Shown piece after piece: positions 18,573 to 27,535 of a stretch of 64,000 bases of DNA (position 1 is the stretch's first letter; every line of letters begins with the position of its first letter). Source of the stretch: Methylomonas sp. (lineage in GTDB: Bacteria > Pseudomonadota > Gammaproteobacteria > Methylococcales > Methylomonadaceae); the NCBI GenBank assembly GCA_002928965.1, contig PERU01000009.1:44599-108598 (forward strand), written 5' to 3'. A program made the position numbers and the translations under genes. The notes below the pieces were generated by a model. The model worked only from the letters and a program-made list of their open reading frames with translations, did not search any database and was not told the origin of the DNA.

Positions 18573-19298
18573 CTACAAAGCCAACACCAGTTCGGCCATT
18601 AATTCCTGTGGATAACCGGGCATGGACACCACCGGTATTTTTTCGATGCTCAACCGCAGCACCGCCACATGAAATGGCAGTGCATCCAGATCATGAATGA
18701 ACCGGTTCAGTGCCATGTAAGAACCTTCCAACTCCAGGCGACGCAAGGGCCGTGCATACATAGAACCCGCCGACATACGGTTAATCCAGCCTTCGCTGAG
18801 CTGTGGAATCGTCAGCTCAACAGCCGGCATCGCCGCTGTAGAGGCTGCGGCTTGGGCCGCCTGTAGTTTACGGGCTTTCTTGCTGGTGAGAGGCGGGTTT
18901 GCCCCGGTAGCAGCGGTGGTTGGCAAGGGTTTATAGTCTTCATTGGCCCGTACATTCACCAGAGCATTACGTGCCACCCTGGAAATGTCGACGATCAGCA
19001 ACTGCGAATCGGTCGGCGCCAGTCGCCGCTCGGCGGAATCGGACTGACTTTTCAGGGTCAGCACCAGCTGTTCCTGTTCATGCAGTTGCTGATCCAGCCT
19101 ATCCAGATCATCTTCCGGTTGTTCAGGAATGCTGGTGGTACGGGAACGTTGCTCGGTGGCGTCCGCTGCCTGCTGCAGTTCACCGATGCTGCGATGGGCG
19201 GGCATAAAACGCAACCAGACATAGCCGCCGACTACAATCACACAAACGGACAGCGCAATCAGCAACTGCTCGCGATTACTCAAATGAGGTAGTTTCAT
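18573..19298 (-). CDS. PilO/MshJ/GspM-like inner-membrane protein
   Basis: 241 residues: a short basic start, one membrane helix (about 12-30, LLIALSVCVIVVGGYVWL), a coiled coil (about 35-90, Gln/Glu/Arg rich), and a C-terminal ferredoxin-like domain (RRLELEGSYMALNRFIHDLD, AVLRLSIEKIPV). This is the PilO layout. The gene start overlaps the end of the PilMN-like gene by 23 bases, so translation is coupled. An Ala/Lys-rich insert (about 130-150) separates the two halves. Confidence 0.82.
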   Translation of the reverse strand: MKLPHLSNREQLLIALSVCVIVVGGYVWLRFMPAHRSIGELQQAADATEQRSRTTSIPEQPEDDLDRLDQQLHEQEQLVLTLKSQSDSAERRLAPTDSQLLIVDISRVARNALVNVRANEDYKPLPTTAATGANPPLTSKKARKLQAAQAAASTAAMPAVELTIPQLSEGWINRMSAGSMYARPLRRLELEGSYMALNRFIHDLDALPFHVAVLRLSIEKIPVVSMPGYPQELMAELVLAL

Positions 19299-21096
19299 GA
19301 TTTTTTTTATCCGATAGTCGAATGATTTTGCCCTCCGGTCCGGCCAGTTTGACCAGACGCATGGAAATACTAAAGCCGTTGGCGTTCATCGGCCCCTTGT
19401 TGAAAGTCACCTTCGGGTCACGTACCTGCAAATCCCAGATACTTACCGTATCGGTCACTCGTTTGATGAACACCTGGGCAGCCGTCTCGCTCAACGCCCA
19501 GGCTTCCAGAACAACGTTTTCTACTTCCACGCTTTTGTCATCCGGCTTGGGCGGTAGGGTAGGGGACGATCCCATACCGGGCTGTGGTTTGGGCACATGC
19601 TTGCCCGGCTCATCCAGACGTTCGATGACCACCTCATCATCAATCAGGGTTTGCAGCATACCCAACACGCCTTTGACCAGCCCCATGCGCTCCGGAATTT
19701 CTTCGTCATAAAACCGCGTCAATGCCTCGATACGCTGTTGTTCGGCCCGCAAGGATTTGATTTTTTGTTTGCGTTCCTCGATAGCGGCAATTTCGGCGTT
19801 GATGCGCTTGACGGCAGTATCGATGCTTTGCCAGCTGGCATCAACCTGTGCCTTAAAACTCTCCACATGACTCAGTCGCAACCACAATGTCAGTTCGGAC
19901 ACGCCGGTTAGCGTAAGTAACAGCAGCAGCAAGGCGGTCGCCCGCACGTCCAATCGGTCACGCACCGGCGGCAAGGGGCCACCCACCCGCACGCCTGCGC
20001 AGCCATTGTCATTGGCCAGACCCAAAGCTTGACTGGCTGCACCAGCCATACCGGGCGAGACAATCTCCCCGGTCAATGGGTGATTCAGAGGATGCACCTC
20101 CAACTCCAGCATTTGCCCCAGTTCAACAGACAATTCCGCGGTCGGCGGCCAGCACGCCAGCCATACCGGATCCCGCGGCGGTGCATGTAGCGCGTGATAA
20201 CTTTCCAGGCAAATATCCAGCGGCGACTTATGTAAATTCAGATAATGCCGCAGCAGGCTGCTGTGGCCAGCAACCAACCGACTGCTGAATCCCAGTCCGG
20301 GATGGGTTTCCAGAATCACCGCATTTTTTTCGGTTGCCGGCAACAGTGCCGGCGCGCAGCCTGTCAACGGGTAAATGGCCTGCAGTTTCAGACCATGGCG
20401 GGCAAACGCCGCAGCCCAGCGCTGCAACAGACTTTGATGCACACAACTGATCAGCCAGTTGAATGTGCCGGGAATATCTTCAACCGGCCCCTGTGCAGCC
20501 CAGCCGCATTCGATCATCTCATCATCGGCTTTCAACCACTCCTGCCCGGTCAGGCAGGCATTCAACTGGCTGCGCTTGATATACCCCAGTTCCACCGCCA
20601 AATCACCGAAGCGTCGCAGTGAAAACTGTTCCGCCAACGCCAGACTGCTGCGCGAGTTGGGTTTGCCCTGCTGCAGGTCCATCACCGCCTGTGCCTGCTC
20701 TTCGGTCATATAGCCCTGACCAACCAGCAAATGACCAACCGACCAGCGGGTAATGTGCTGCAGCAGCAGCGGCTCAGCTTCCCAGCGCACCAGTTCAAGC
20801 ATCTGTGGCAATGGTCTCGGCTTTTTCGGATTGACCGGCAACTCCACCAGCGTGGAAAACACCGCCGGTGATAACAAAATCGCCGTGCCGCCGCCCTGCC
20901 AGCCCTCAGCTTTCATAGTGGTGATCACATCCGCCAAGCCCTCGGCCATATCCACCTGCTCAGTCCTGGCCTGACACAGCAATTCAATGTCGTCATCCAC
21001 TCGCCGCAACACGGCCGCCCGCAAGGAAAAACCGTCGGTTTCGCACACCAACAGCTGGCTGGGATTGCCAAAGCGTAAGAACTTATTCAAATTCAT
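19276..21096 (-). CDS. PilM-PilN-like (GspL/MshI-type) fusion protein
   Basis: 606 residues combining a cytoplasmic PilM/GspL-type actin-like part (about 1-370), one membrane helix (about 385-407, ALLLLLLTLTGVSELTLWL), a coiled coil (about 410-470, INAEIAAIEERKQKIKSLR) and a periplasmic PilN-like domain. The PilM-like part contains two GspE-N-type motifs, LVGQGYMTEEQAQAVMDLQ and LAVELGYIKRSQLNACL, an unusual insertion. A Pro-rich loop (about 500-525) interrupts the PilN-like domain. It follows the 531-residue prepilin with a 4-base overlap. Confidence 0.78.
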   Translation of the reverse strand: MNLNKFLRFGNPSQLLVCETDGFSLRAAVLRRVDDDIELLCQARTEQVDMAEGLADVITTMKAEGWQGGGTAILLSPAVFSTLVELPVNPKKPRPLPQMLELVRWEAEPLLLQHITRWSVGHLLVGQGYMTEEQAQAVMDLQQGKPNSRSSLALAEQFSLRRFGDLAVELGYIKRSQLNACLTGQEWLKADDEMIECGWAAQGPVEDIPGTFNWLISCVHQSLLQRWAAAFARHGLKLQAIYPLTGCAPALLPATEKNAVILETHPGLGFSSRLVAGHSSLLRHYLNLHKSPLDICLESYHALHAPPRDPVWLACWPPTAELSVELGQMLELEVHPLNHPLTGEIVSPGMAGAASQALGLANDNGCAGVRVGGPLPPVRDRLDVRATALLLLLLTLTGVSELTLWLRLSHVESFKAQVDASWQSIDTAVKRINAEIAAIEERKQKIKSLRAEQQRIEALTRFYDEEIPERMGLVKGVLGMLQTLIDDEVVIERLDEPGKHVPKPQPGMGSSPTLPPKPDDKSVEVENVVLEAWALSETAAQVFIKRVTDTVSIWDLQVRDPKVTFNKGPMNANGFSISMRLVKLAGPEGKIIRLSDKKNHETTSFE

Positions 21097-22688
21097 TCAA
21101 TCGTCCAGAGTAAAGGGGAGGGTGGCGCTACTGGATTGGAGCGTGGTAAGGCACTGAACAGATAGGGTTGATTGCTCGGTACATACATTAATGGCGTGGC
21201 ATCATCCCCATACAAATCACAATCGCCGTCGAAGCGTTTTCCGTCAACGGCATTCGGATTGGCGGGGTCATTGCAAACCACCATCAATGAATAATTGCCC
21301 ATGATATTGGGCAAACCGGGGAAATTGGTGGTTACGGAAATGACCGATCCGGCAGGAAAGGTAATTGCCCCGTTACTGCCAATGGTCAATGTAGTGCCAG
21401 CTAATGTACTTCCGGTTGGTACGTTTGCGGTGTTACCAGCAATAACTGGTACGGTAATTCCTGCGGTAAACGTCAGGTCGCCAGCAGTATTAAAAGTCAA
21501 GGTTGTACCACTCAAGGTAGTGCCGGTTGGCACAGTCAAGCTCGTAGCATTTGTGACATTCACAGAACCCACAACAGATGATGAAGGCACGGAAATAGCC
21601 GTGGATGGAAATGTAGCACTGTCTAATTCATTGACAGCATCCGGCTGTGAATCATCGCTAAAACTAAGCGCCAATCGAAGGGCATTGGCTGAAATGGATA
21701 CCGGCACACCACTGGCGCTATTATTCTGAAACCTTACGATAATTGTGTTCCAGTTTTGAAAGTTAACTTCATAATCAAACTTATCTACCAGCGGTTCGAC
21801 GTCATCAATGGGTGAATCCGGGTAATCATCTGCACTACCTCCCAAACCATCAAATCCCTTGCTTTTTATCCGAATCAATACGGCTTCGGCTGGGTCAGCC
21901 GTAGGCGTGATGCGATCAGCCTTGTACAGTTGCCAAATCCATCCGAAGTTTTGCACATCATCATTGTCGTCAGCTATTCCGGCACCATCCTCGTCAATAT
22001 CTTCGTTGCCATAACCATCCCTGAAACGCTTCACACTGTCGTGGTCCGACATCACCGAAAGATAAGGCCCACGCCATCCTGCGCCAATGCCGCTATTCGG
22101 GTCTTGATTCCAAACAGGTAAAGCGGTGCCTGGATTTCCGCAATCAACAGCCTCCAACAACTCCCGCAAACACTCCGGCAACCTTCCCATATCCGCCACA
22201 AACCCGCTAATCTCCGGCGCACCGTTCACCGTGCGGGTGGGGTCGCCGATGATGGCTTTGCGGATTAATTCCATGCGGCGTTTGGTTTCGTCGTATTTGC
22301 TTTGGTCTTCCACGCCTTCTGTCAGCATCAAGCCGGTGGACGCCACCAGCGCCATCAAAAATATCACCAGCAGCATTTCCAGCAGGGTAAAGCCGCGCTG
22401 CTTGCCTACCCCGTAGGAGCGACGCCTCGTCGCGATTGAAAGCGCGGTAAGTTCGCGACTAGGCGTCGCTCCTACATTGGGTTGTGTTTGGGTAGGTAGG
22501 GTGGATAAGCGCAGCGCATCCACCGTGATAAATTTGAATTTGGTGGATGCGCTCCGCTTATCCACCCTACGTCTTGGTATTTCTTCGGTAGGTTGGGCTG
22601 AATGCAATAAAGCCCAACGGTTTACATGTCTTGGGCTTCGCTCTGCTCTGCCCAACCTACATTTCTTTTGTGATTTAGCCAATGTCAC
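21093..22688 (-). CDS. Prepilin-like protein with repeat-derived long N-terminal leader
   Basis: Type IV prepilin-like protein. The processing motif is KQRG|FTLLEMLLVIFLMALVA with Glu5. In the open frame from GTG 22688 this lies after 99 residues, against 6-25 usually, and the leader is encoded by three palindromic repeats (22413-22660). AGG nine bases before GTG and coupling to the upstream gene make this start possible; no ATG, GTG or TTG occurs nearer the motif. The mature part (about 430 residues) has an Asp-rich stretch (NEDIDEDGAGIADDNDD) and two related beta repeats (VPTGTTLSGTTLTF and VPTGSTLAGTTLTI, about 380-460). A minor or tip pilin is likely. Confidence 0.72.
   Translation of the reverse strand: MTLAKSQKKCRLGRAERSPRHVNRWALLHSAQPTEEIPRRRVDKRSASTKFKFITVDALRLSTLPTQTQPNVGATPSRELTALSIATRRRSYGVGKQRGFTLLEMLLVIFLMALVASTGLMLTEGVEDQSKYDETKRRMELIRKAIIGDPTRTVNGAPEISGFVADMGRLPECLRELLEAVDCGNPGTALPVWNQDPNSGIGAGWRGPYLSVMSDHDSVKRFRDGYGNEDIDEDGAGIADDNDDVQNFGWIWQLYKADRITPTADPAEAVLIRIKSKGFDGLGGSADDYPDSPIDDVEPLVDKFDYEVNFQNWNTIIVRFQNNSASGVPVSISANALRLALSFSDDSQPDAVNELDSATFPSTAISVPSSSVVGSVNVTNATSLTVPTGTTLSGTTLTFNTAGDLTFTAGITVPVIAGNTANVPTGSTLAGTTLTIGSNGAITFPAGSVISVTTNFPGLPNIMGNYSLMVVCNDPANPNAVDGKRFDGDCDLYGDDATPLMYVPSNQPYLFSALPRSNPVAPPSPLLWTIE
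22413..22475. repeat. Palindromic repeat (GTAGGAGCGACGCC type)
   Basis: A 23-bp arm at 22413-22435 pairs with 22453-22475 with one mismatch. It lies in the 5' part of the prepilin frame. Confidence 0.85.
22496..22570. repeat. Palindromic repeat (GTAGGGTGGATAAGCG type)
   Basis: Arms 22496-22524 and 22542-22570 form a 29-bp stem with one mismatch, of the common GGTGGATAAGC-type genomic repeat. Confidence 0.85.
22588..22660. repeat. Palindromic repeat (GTAGGTTGGGC type)
   Basis: GTAGGTTGGGC (22588-22598) returns as GCCCAACCTAC (22650-22660), with further GGGC/GCCC pairs inside. Third of three adjacent repeats in the prepilin leader region. Confidence 0.8.
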
Positions 22689-22694
22689 TGATAA

Positions 22695-23447
22695 CTACCT
22701 GAGTAAACACAAAATTAGGTTATTTGCATTCGGCAGGCACTCGTTGGTCCCGCTTCCCGCGTAACTATTGTCGGGCCCCAAGCTGACAATGCGTTCGTCA
22801 GGTTGGTTGTCGCTGTCGGTATCCGGTAAAAACCAATACGGCCTGCCGCCCCGTTCAGGCTCTGATAACGTACTCCAGGCAATGCCAGTAGCAGTGGAAT
22901 TTAGATAGGTATCGGCAATCCCCCAAATGCCGCTTTGGGTTGGTAGCCCCGCGGGATTGCCGGCAGAGAGGTTTAACAAGCCGCTTTTGCGGGTCAAATA
23001 GGGCCCATGCCAGCCACGGTGAGTGTCTTCGTTCCATTGATCGTGAGTGGCACGACCAAACGGATCGACAAACAACATCCAGAAATTGGCCGGATGCCGG
23101 CACCATGCGATTTTCTCGCTGTCGTTGCTGCCTGCTTCGGCTGGAAAATTAAAATCAGGATTGGCGTTGCTGGGATTGCCGTTGGCGGCATCCGTACAAT
23201 CGTATTGCCCTTGCCCCGGAAAATCATTGCTGCCGCTATCCCGCCGAAACTGCAACAACGCGTTGCGGATTTCTGTCATTTTAAAGCGGGTGGTGTCGTA
23301 TTGGCCCTGCTCCTGCACGCCGTCGTAACTCATCACCGCCATGGTAGACAAAATGCCCATCACGGTAATCACCACCAGCAGTTCCAGCAGAGTGAAGCCG
23401 ACCTGGGCCGGTTGGGGTTTGGATGATACAAACAATAAAAGCCTCAT
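22695..23447 (-). CDS. Prepilin-like protein (GspG/pseudopilin type)
   Basis: 250 residues. Short leader of 17 residues, then G|FTLLELLVVITVMGILSTMAV with Glu5, a classical prepilin start. The mature part has the YDTTRFKMTEIRNALLQFRRD helix that GspG-like pseudopilins share, then a soluble head with three to four Cys and an Asp-rich loop (PDTDSDNQPDER) resembling a calcium site. The next gene begins seven bases after its stop. Probably a minor pilin. Confidence 0.85.
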   Translation of the reverse strand: MRLLLFVSSKPQPAQVGFTLLELLVVITVMGILSTMAVMSYDGVQEQGQYDTTRFKMTEIRNALLQFRRDSGSNDFPGQGQYDCTDAANGNPSNANPDFNFPAEAGSNDSEKIAWCRHPANFWMLFVDPFGRATHDQWNEDTHRGWHGPYLTRKSGLLNLSAGNPAGLPTQSGIWGIADTYLNSTATGIAWSTLSEPERGGRPYWFLPDTDSDNQPDERIVSLGPDNSYAGSGTNECLPNANNLILCLLR

Positions 23448-23559
23448 TTACTTGCTTGTGTTTTTAAAAGTGGGGGAAGCTAAGGCGTCACACGGCGGAC
23501 CGTGGGACGCGGAATCGGCTGTTTCATGGTTTTAAACGGGGCATTTGGTTGAGTGCCAC

Positions 23560-25329
23560 TTAAACCTTCGACGGCCAACTGACCTGTAATTGCTTGTTAA
23601 CAGTCGGCAGTATTTGTTTCATCAGCACATCAATGCGCCCACCTTCAAATTCTTGTACCCGCAGTAATTCTTCCGCAAATTTCACCGCCTCGCCGGGATA
23701 GGCTGCTAGTGCTTTATCGACCGTTTTGCGGGCATTGGTGTTGTCATCGCTCAGCGCTTGCAACAATGACAGCCGATAGACCAAATGACCGGTGGGCGTA
23801 AAACGCACGGCCGCATCGGCCAACACTTTCAGTTGTTCGCGCATTTCCGGATTTTCCGGATGGCCGGTTAGCGTGAACACGACCGGCACATACGGCGTCA
23901 ATAGTGGCGCGGTTCGGGAAAGGTTTTGACAAATGTCGATCAATTGTTGCTCGCGTTGCAGCGTGGGTTGCGCCAGCGTCGTCAGCAGTGCCAGTTCCAG
24001 GCGGGTATATTGCCATTCGTGGCTGGTGGCAATGACCAATGATACCGATACAAAGCCGCCTGCCAGTGCAGCGCCGGCTTTATTGATGGGTACGTGCCAG
24101 TGGCGTTGCTCGCCCATAGCCAGTAGCAAGGCGGCGATGCCCAGAAAATGGGCATGCCACAGCGGATATTCCAGCAAACTGTGAATACCCAACACCGCCG
24201 TCAGCATCAATAGCCAGGGTTTGAGCGGGCTGGTTGATTCGGATTGCACGGCATGCGCTGCCTGTCGGTCGGTGTCGACCGACTCCGCCGACGACAACAA
24301 GGATTTCAACCAGAACACCAAAGCCGCCAACAGCAGCAATACTGGCACTATTCCCAACTCCACCAGAAAATGCATGATGATGTTATGGGCGTGTTCGATA
24401 CGGGTTGGCTGTTCAATGACATACCGCCCGGCTTCAAAATATGCCCAATCAAATTGTCCAAAGCCATGACCGAATACCGGTTGTTGCCAAAACAAATCCC
24501 AGGCTACTTGCCAGATATGCCAGCGTGGTGACGGGCCACTGGTTTGTCCAATCACCCGTTCTGCCGAGGTCAGTTGTGGGGTAGGGAACAGGTCCAGCGA
24601 CCACAGTCCCTGGAACAGCAAATACAACACAAAACCGGCAGTCAACGGCTTTAACCAGTCGCTACGATAACGCCCGGCAATGATGGCCAGCGCCAGCCAA
24701 TACAACCAGACGCTACGCGACGGCGTCAGGCTCAAACCCAGCATGAGCACCAAACCCGCATCAAAAAACCAAGCCTTCGGCAATTTGAAATGGCTGTGCA
24801 GATACAGCAGCGAGCCCATCCCCAACGCCAGCAGGTCGCCGTAATGATTGGGTTGACCGGTACCACCCCATACGCCCACTTCGGCTAACAATCGCGCCAG
24901 CAATTCACGGCCACTGGCCCAAAGCGCAGCTGCCAGCAAACCGCCGGCCAGCCAAGCGGCAAGGCGGGGCATGCCCCAGCGTTGTTGTAGCAATCCCACC
25001 AGTACCATCAATAAAGCTGCCCATAACAGATAGCCGATGGCAATACCGGCATGCTGATCCACCACTTGCGGTAACAGCCACGATTGCAGTCCGATAAAAA
25101 CCGCCAATGCCAGCGGTAACCAGACAATCACCGGCACAGCCACCGACGAAGCTTTACGCAGCAACGGCCAAGCGCACAGACACGCCAACAGACCAGCCAT
25201 CATTGCCAGCCACTCCTGATGAAACGAGGTTACCGGAAACATCTGCCAGGGCGCGAACAGCGGTAATAGCGGTATGGCTGCCAGCAGAGCCAAAGGGAAG
25301 AAATGTGCAACAGGTGTTTGTGTGGCCAT
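23560..25329 (-). CDS. PglL/TfpW-type protein O-oligosaccharyltransferase (Wzy_C family)
   Basis: Polytopic membrane enzyme that transfers a lipid-linked glycan to pilin Ser/Thr in the periplasm. About 589 residues from ATG 25329 (TTG 25377 would add 16). Roughly 12 hydrophobic helices. Diagnostic motifs: GTGQPNHYGDLLALG near residue 180, the Wzy_C core SPRWHIWQVAWDLFW and GHGFGQFDWAYFE, and the catalytic-type loop EHAHNIIMHFLVELG. The C-terminal 170 residues (Wzy_C_2-like) are soluble and helical. It lies between prepilin genes, which argues for pilin glycosylation rather than O-antigen ligation. Pilin substrate not proven. Confidence 0.82.
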   Translation of the reverse strand: MATQTPVAHFFPLALLAAIPLLPLFAPWQMFPVTSFHQEWLAMMAGLLACLCAWPLLRKASSVAVPVIVWLPLALAVFIGLQSWLLPQVVDQHAGIAIGYLLWAALLMVLVGLLQQRWGMPRLAAWLAGGLLAAALWASGRELLARLLAEVGVWGGTGQPNHYGDLLALGMGSLLYLHSHFKLPKAWFFDAGLVLMLGLSLTPSRSVWLYWLALAIIAGRYRSDWLKPLTAGFVLYLLFQGLWSLDLFPTPQLTSAERVIGQTSGPSPRWHIWQVAWDLFWQQPVFGHGFGQFDWAYFEAGRYVIEQPTRIEHAHNIIMHFLVELGIVPVLLLLAALVFWLKSLLSSAESVDTDRQAAHAVQSESTSPLKPWLLMLTAVLGIHSLLEYPLWHAHFLGIAALLLAMGEQRHWHVPINKAGAALAGGFVSVSLVIATSHEWQYTRLELALLTTLAQPTLQREQQLIDICQNLSRTAPLLTPYVPVVFTLTGHPENPEMREQLKVLADAAVRFTPTGHLVYRLSLLQALSDDNTNARKTVDKALAAYPGEAVKFAEELLRVQEFEGGRIDVLMKQILPTVNKQLQVSWPSKV

Positions 25330-25561
25330 ATCGGGTAATGCAGATGTAATTGAATGGTGATGAATGATTTGCAACAAGCTGTTGGTTGCTTAATGGTTTA
25401 AGCGTTGCCCCTGCGACAAGAGCAGCGCTTAAACCGGGTTTTGATTGTTGTTGCTTAGCCGTATCGGTCAGGAAATGCTGTCTGATTTCCCAGAAGCAGT
25501 TCCCACGCCGAAGCGTGGGAACCACCCGCTAAGATGTCAGGCCGTTACCGGCAGCACACCC

Positions 25562-26530
25562 TTAGTTTTGTACAGCAGTCGCCAGGTTTTGATCAGCAAT
25601 TGTGCCGTCAGGCGCAATGATGGTCAGCAGGCGGGCTTTGTTTAGGTATTCGTTGCCGGTGATGTTGCCGTTGTCGTCGCTATCAGAACCGACCAGGAAC
25701 AGACCGATATAACGTGAGTAGTGCACGTTAGGATCGACATTGTTGTTTGGGTTGGCGGTGTCGGTTTTGCTGAAGCTCGGTGCTTTACCGATGGATACTG
25801 AGCTAGTTGCGGTACTGGCAGCGGCATCGCTACCGAAGCCCAACGCAACCACTAAATGACACTCGTCGCCTTCCAGCGCATCGCTGTAACGGTTTTGAAT
25901 GTAGTTGCCACCCGCAACCAATGGGCCTGCACCGTCAGGATCTACAGATGTTGCATCAATGGTAACGCCAGAAGCTTGACATGTGCCTACAGGTGCGCCT
26001 AAACCCGGTACGATAGCGAGGTTAAGAATTGGGCCAGAACCACCGACGCCACCTTCTTCGAAATGTTCAGTCTCTCTACCATTAATAGAATTGAAGCTTT
26101 CATTGTGTGCTAAGTTAGGAATCACACCAGTGGTATTCGGACCATTCCAGGTAATCCAATTTTGCAACTCGTTAATACCGGCGCGACCTAGTGATAAAGA
26201 AACTTCAGATGCAGCTGCGCCTAAAGTCCAGTTTGTGACGACGCTTAACAATTGTGTAGGAAGGGCATTGATTAAGGAAGTATCCTGCGCCACCAAGTTA
26301 TCCCATTGGTTGGGGTAATTGTTGGTGACCGCTTTGTACTGGCGAATTGCGTTATCTACTTTGACGTTGGCATCTGCAGCCGCCGCCGCTTGTGCTTTAT
26401 CGCCGACACCGTCATAAGCCACCAAAGCGGCTACTGCCAAAGTAGCAATCAGGGTAATCACGACCAGCAATTCCAGCAAAGTGAAACCGCCTTGGTCGGC
26501 TTTGAGTCTTCTCATATTGTATTTTTGCAT
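25562..26530 (-). CDS. Major-pilin-like prepilin
   Basis: 322 residues. Leader of 15 (or 10) residues ending DQGG, then FTLLELLVVITLIATLAVAALVAYDGV with Glu5. The first mature helix continues into an Ala-rich amphipathic region (KAQAAAAADANVKVDNAIRQYKAV), then a large Ser/Thr/Asn-rich head with two Cys pairs, a likely target for O-glycosylation by the adjacent enzyme. ATG with AAGAGA upstream. A 760-base repeat-rich gap precedes it, so it may have its own promoter. Confidence 0.85.
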   Translation of the reverse strand: MQKYNMRRLKADQGGFTLLELLVVITLIATLAVAALVAYDGVGDKAQAAAAADANVKVDNAIRQYKAVTNNYPNQWDNLVAQDTSLINALPTQLLSVVTNWTLGAAASEVSLSLGRAGINELQNWITWNGPNTTGVIPNLAHNESFNSINGRETEHFEEGGVGGSGPILNLAIVPGLGAPVGTCQASGVTIDATSVDPDGAGPLVAGGNYIQNRYSDALEGDECHLVVALGFGSDAAASTATSSVSIGKAPSFSKTDTANPNNNVDPNVHYSRYIGLFLVGSDSDDNGNITGNEYLNKARLLTIIAPDGTIADQNLATAVQN

Positions 26531-27293
26531 GTTAATGTCTCTTGTATCGATCCCTCAACTGCCTCGCGCAGCCTGTTGGTCATCGGTATTTTTCAATGTT
26601 AGCGATGTGACCCAATCACACTCATTTATAAAATTGTTAGTTCCCCTTACCTTGGCCCTCTCTTTTATGCCCTCTTGGGAACAGAGGGAGAGGGAAATCC
26701 TGTGGTGATCCTGCACCGGTGCGCGTCCTTGCGCTATGTCCTGCAAATGTTCCGATTTAACCTGGAGGGTATTAAAGGAACCTGTCCAAAATGGCACGCC
26801 CAATCCCGTTAAGTTAAACCGTCGTGTCGGTTTGGCCATTCGGATGCAGATGGCCTGGTCGTCACCCAGTGGCCAGGTTGGCGCTGGCGGTTTACGTCCT
26901 GTGTTCTGGTTGCCCACGCATCCGGCGCGGGTCGACGATTTAACGTAACGGGACTGTTTGTCCCGGTGTTGCGTGTCCTTGCGCGTGTTGCTTCCTGTTG
27001 GTTCCGGATGTCAAGAGTGAGTCACTTGGGGGGTGATGCTTACCCTGACGGCCGGACACTCTGTTTTGGCAATAACCGTTTATTCCGGTTCTACCAAGTT
27101 TTACTCCCCGCTTTTGAAAAGAGGGGTTGGGGGAGATTTTCTAAATAAATCCCCCACGATCCCCCTTTTTTAAAGGGAGACGTGTTTTTCTATCCCTTTT
27201 TTTCTAAGGGAAAAATTTTTTTTCGATTCCTCGGCCCTGCGCGGAAATGAAAAATGGCAATCCGTTGCCGGCGCATCCTTGCGCGTGTTGCTC
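26531..27293. other. Repeat-rich intergenic region before the prepilin gene
   Basis: 763 bases without a convincing gene. It holds a CCCTCT/AGAGGG palindrome (about 26651-26691), three dispersed copies of a TCCTTGCGC motif (near 26723, 26978 and 27269) and a C/G-run repeat at 27099-27182 that recurs at 30797-30872. Frames here look like chance. Confidence 0.6.
27099..27182. repeat. C/G-run inverted repeat (GAGGGGTTGGGGGAGATTTT type), copy 1
   Basis: GAGGGGTTGGGGGAGATTTT followed by AAATAAATCCCCC and TCCCCCTTTTTT. The same arrangement recurs at 30797-30872, and a degenerate copy at about 39768-39838. Confidence 0.75.
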
Positions 27294-27518
27294 CTAATTG
27301 CCCGGATGGGTGCTGGTGGCGTCCACCACAAAGCGGTATTGTTTGCCGCAGTGCAAAATCACTTCCTTTTGCTGGCGTTTGAGGATTTTTACCTCCACGC
27401 GAATTTCGCCAAAGCCGTCGTGCAGCAGCACTTCATCAAGCAATTCGATGAGTTTGCTTTTGACGGGTTCGGCTTGTGTTTGGCTGTACTGGTTTGTCAT
27501 TGGCGTGTGCGCTCTCAT
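27294..27518 (-). CDS. Small conserved-looking hypothetical protein
   Basis: 74 residues from ATG 27518 (or Met7). A helical, charged start (PVKSKLIELLDEVLLHDGFGEI) followed by a beta-like part (RVEVKILKRQQKEVILHCGKQYRFVVDA). No signal peptide or membrane segment. It begins 18 bases after the Sel1 lipoprotein stop and reads in the same direction, so it belongs to the pilus-like operon. I do not recognise it. Confidence 0.55.
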   Translation of the reverse strand: MRAHTPMTNQYSQTQAEPVKSKLIELLDEVLLHDGFGEIRVEVKILKRQQKEVILHCGKQYRFVVDATSTHPGN

Positions 27519-27535
27519 TTAAAGTCTGTAACCGT

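Noticed and set aside
22478..22764. 95-codon plus frame in the repeat cluster
   Set aside because: Translation of palindromic repeats; no coding support.
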